Shown in pieces: positions 63,302 to 64,000 of a stretch of DNA of 64,000 bases. Below the pieces are notes generated by a model, which did not search any database, had not been told where the DNA came from, and saw only the letters and a list, made by a program, of their open reading frames with translations. The translations under genes and the position numbers were made by a program. The DNA comes from Streptomyces sp. CNQ-509 (GTDB lineage: Bacteria; Actinomycetota; Actinomycetes; Streptomycetales; Streptomycetaceae): assembly GCF_001011035.1 (NCBI RefSeq), contig NZ_CP011492.1:124001-188000 (forward strand). The letters are read 5' to 3'. Position 1 is the stretch's first letter, and each line of letters starts with the position of its first letter.

Positions 63302-64000
63302 ATGAAGAACGAGCAGAAGCTTCTGGACAACCTGAAGTGGGTGACCGCGGAGCTCCGCCAGGCCCGCCGGCGCCTCGGCGAGGTCGAGTCGAAGTCCACG
63401 GAGCCCATCGCCATCGTGTCGATGGCCTGCCGCTACTCCGGCGGCGTGGCCTCTCCCGAGGACCTGTGGCGGATGGTGGCCGAGGGCCGCGACGGGATCG
63501 TGGAGTTCCCGGGCGACCGCGGCTGGGCCGAGGACCTGTACGACCCGGACCCGGCGGCGAGCGGCAAGAGCTACACCCGGATGGGCGCCTTCCTCCAGGG
63601 CGCCGAGCAGTTCGACGCGGAGCTGTTCGGCATCTCGCCGCGCGAGGCGCTGGCCATGGACCCGCAGCAGCGGCTGCTGCTGGAGACGGCCTGGGAGGCG
63701 TTCGAGCGGGCGGGCCTGGACCCGGCCGGGGTGAAGGGCAACAGGACGGGCGTCTTCGCGGGGCTCAACTCCCAGGACTATCTGCTGCGCCTCTACCGCG
63801 CCACCGGCGACCTGGAGGGCTACGCGGCCACCGGCAGCGCCGGCAGCGTCGCCTCGGGCCGGGTGGCGTACACCTTCGGCCTCGAAGGCCCGGCGGTGAC
63901 GGTGGACACGGCGTGCTCGTCGTCCCTGGTCGCGCTCCACCTGGCGGTCCAGGCCCTCCGCAACGGCGAGTGCGACAGTGCGCTGGCGGGCGGCGCCACC
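63302..64000 (+). CDS. PKS-E: N-terminal part of a further PKS (docking helix and start of KS), cut by window end
   Basis: 233 codons are visible. The docking helix [20 protein letters not shown] is closely similar to that of PKS-B. A KS follows with the acylation Cys at C205 (DTACSSS). The gene continues beyond base 64000, so its module content is unknown. ATG 63302 has AAGGAG nine bases upstream. It follows PKS-D in the same operon. Confidence 0.95.
   Translation, partial: MKNEQKLLDNLKWVTAELRQARRRLGEVESKSTEPIAIVSMACRYSGGVASPEDLWRMVAEGRDGIVEFPGDRGWAEDLYDPDPAASGKSYTRMGAFLQGAEQFDAELFGISPREALAMDPQQRLLLETAWEAFERAGLDPAGVKGNRTGVFAGLNSQDYLLRLYRATGDLEGYAATGSAGSVASGRVAYTFGLEGPAVTVDTACSSSLVALHLAVQALRNGECDSALAGGAT

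Overview
The window looks like chromosomal DNA of a Streptomyces or a close actinomycete relative. It is very GC-rich, many starts are GTG behind GGAGG-type ribosome binding sites, two regulatory or biosynthetic genes carry the rare TTA (bldA) codon, and several families are typical of the group (DUF3152, DUF6059, LAL regulators, a cyclodipeptide synthase, modular PKS).

Layout. 1-2829: the end of an unknown gene and a two-subunit molybdenum hydroxylase. 3113-7168: a minus-strand operon I do not recognise, with an acyl-adenylating ligase, a TrpD-fold protein, a transglutaminase-fold protein, a remnant of TrpF and a TrpC-like enzyme. 7421-9752: secreted or membrane proteins (DUF3152 metalloprotease-like, Cu/Zn-SOD-like, a TM-anchored protein). 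10355-12676: a broken GH6 cellulase gene, then a cyclodipeptide synthase overlapping a phytoene-synthase-like prenyltransferase, closed by a terminator. 12703-17892: ordinary chromosomal genes (SH3 protein, DUF1801, LuxR/NB-ARC regulator, PPOX-fold protein, a small DUF6059-like protein). 18315-64000: a large type I polyketide cluster that runs off the right end.

The PKS cluster has a bldA-dependent LAL regulator, a type II thioesterase, a free ACP, an E2-type acyltransferase and five PKS genes on both strands. PKS-A is KSQ-AT-ACP / KS-AT-DH-KR-ACP / KS-AT-DH-ER-KR-ACP and starts the chain. PKS-B is KS-AT-KR(dead)-ACP with no thioesterase. PKS-C is KS-AT(methylmalonyl)-KR-ACP. PKS-D is KS-AT-DH-KR-ACP / KS-AT-KR-ACP. 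PKS-E is cut by the window end. Between them lie a DedA protein, an AbyU/PyrI4-like beta-barrel protein, a class A flavoprotein, a SnoaL-fold protein and a methyltransferase.

Together these suggest a (spiro)tetronate polyketide. The free ACP plus E2 acyltransferase match the glyceryl-ACP and acetylation steps of tetronate assembly. PKS-B would deliver an unreduced beta-ketoacyl chain without a thioesterase. The barrel and flavoprotein resemble the two kinds of [4+2] cyclase used in spirotetronate pathways. The glyceryl-ACP synthase (FkbH-like), KAS III-like enzyme, eliminase and any sugar genes are not in the window and would be expected beyond 64000. A CTTTAG-type box sits upstream of five transcription units of the cluster and is a candidate operator for the LAL regulator.
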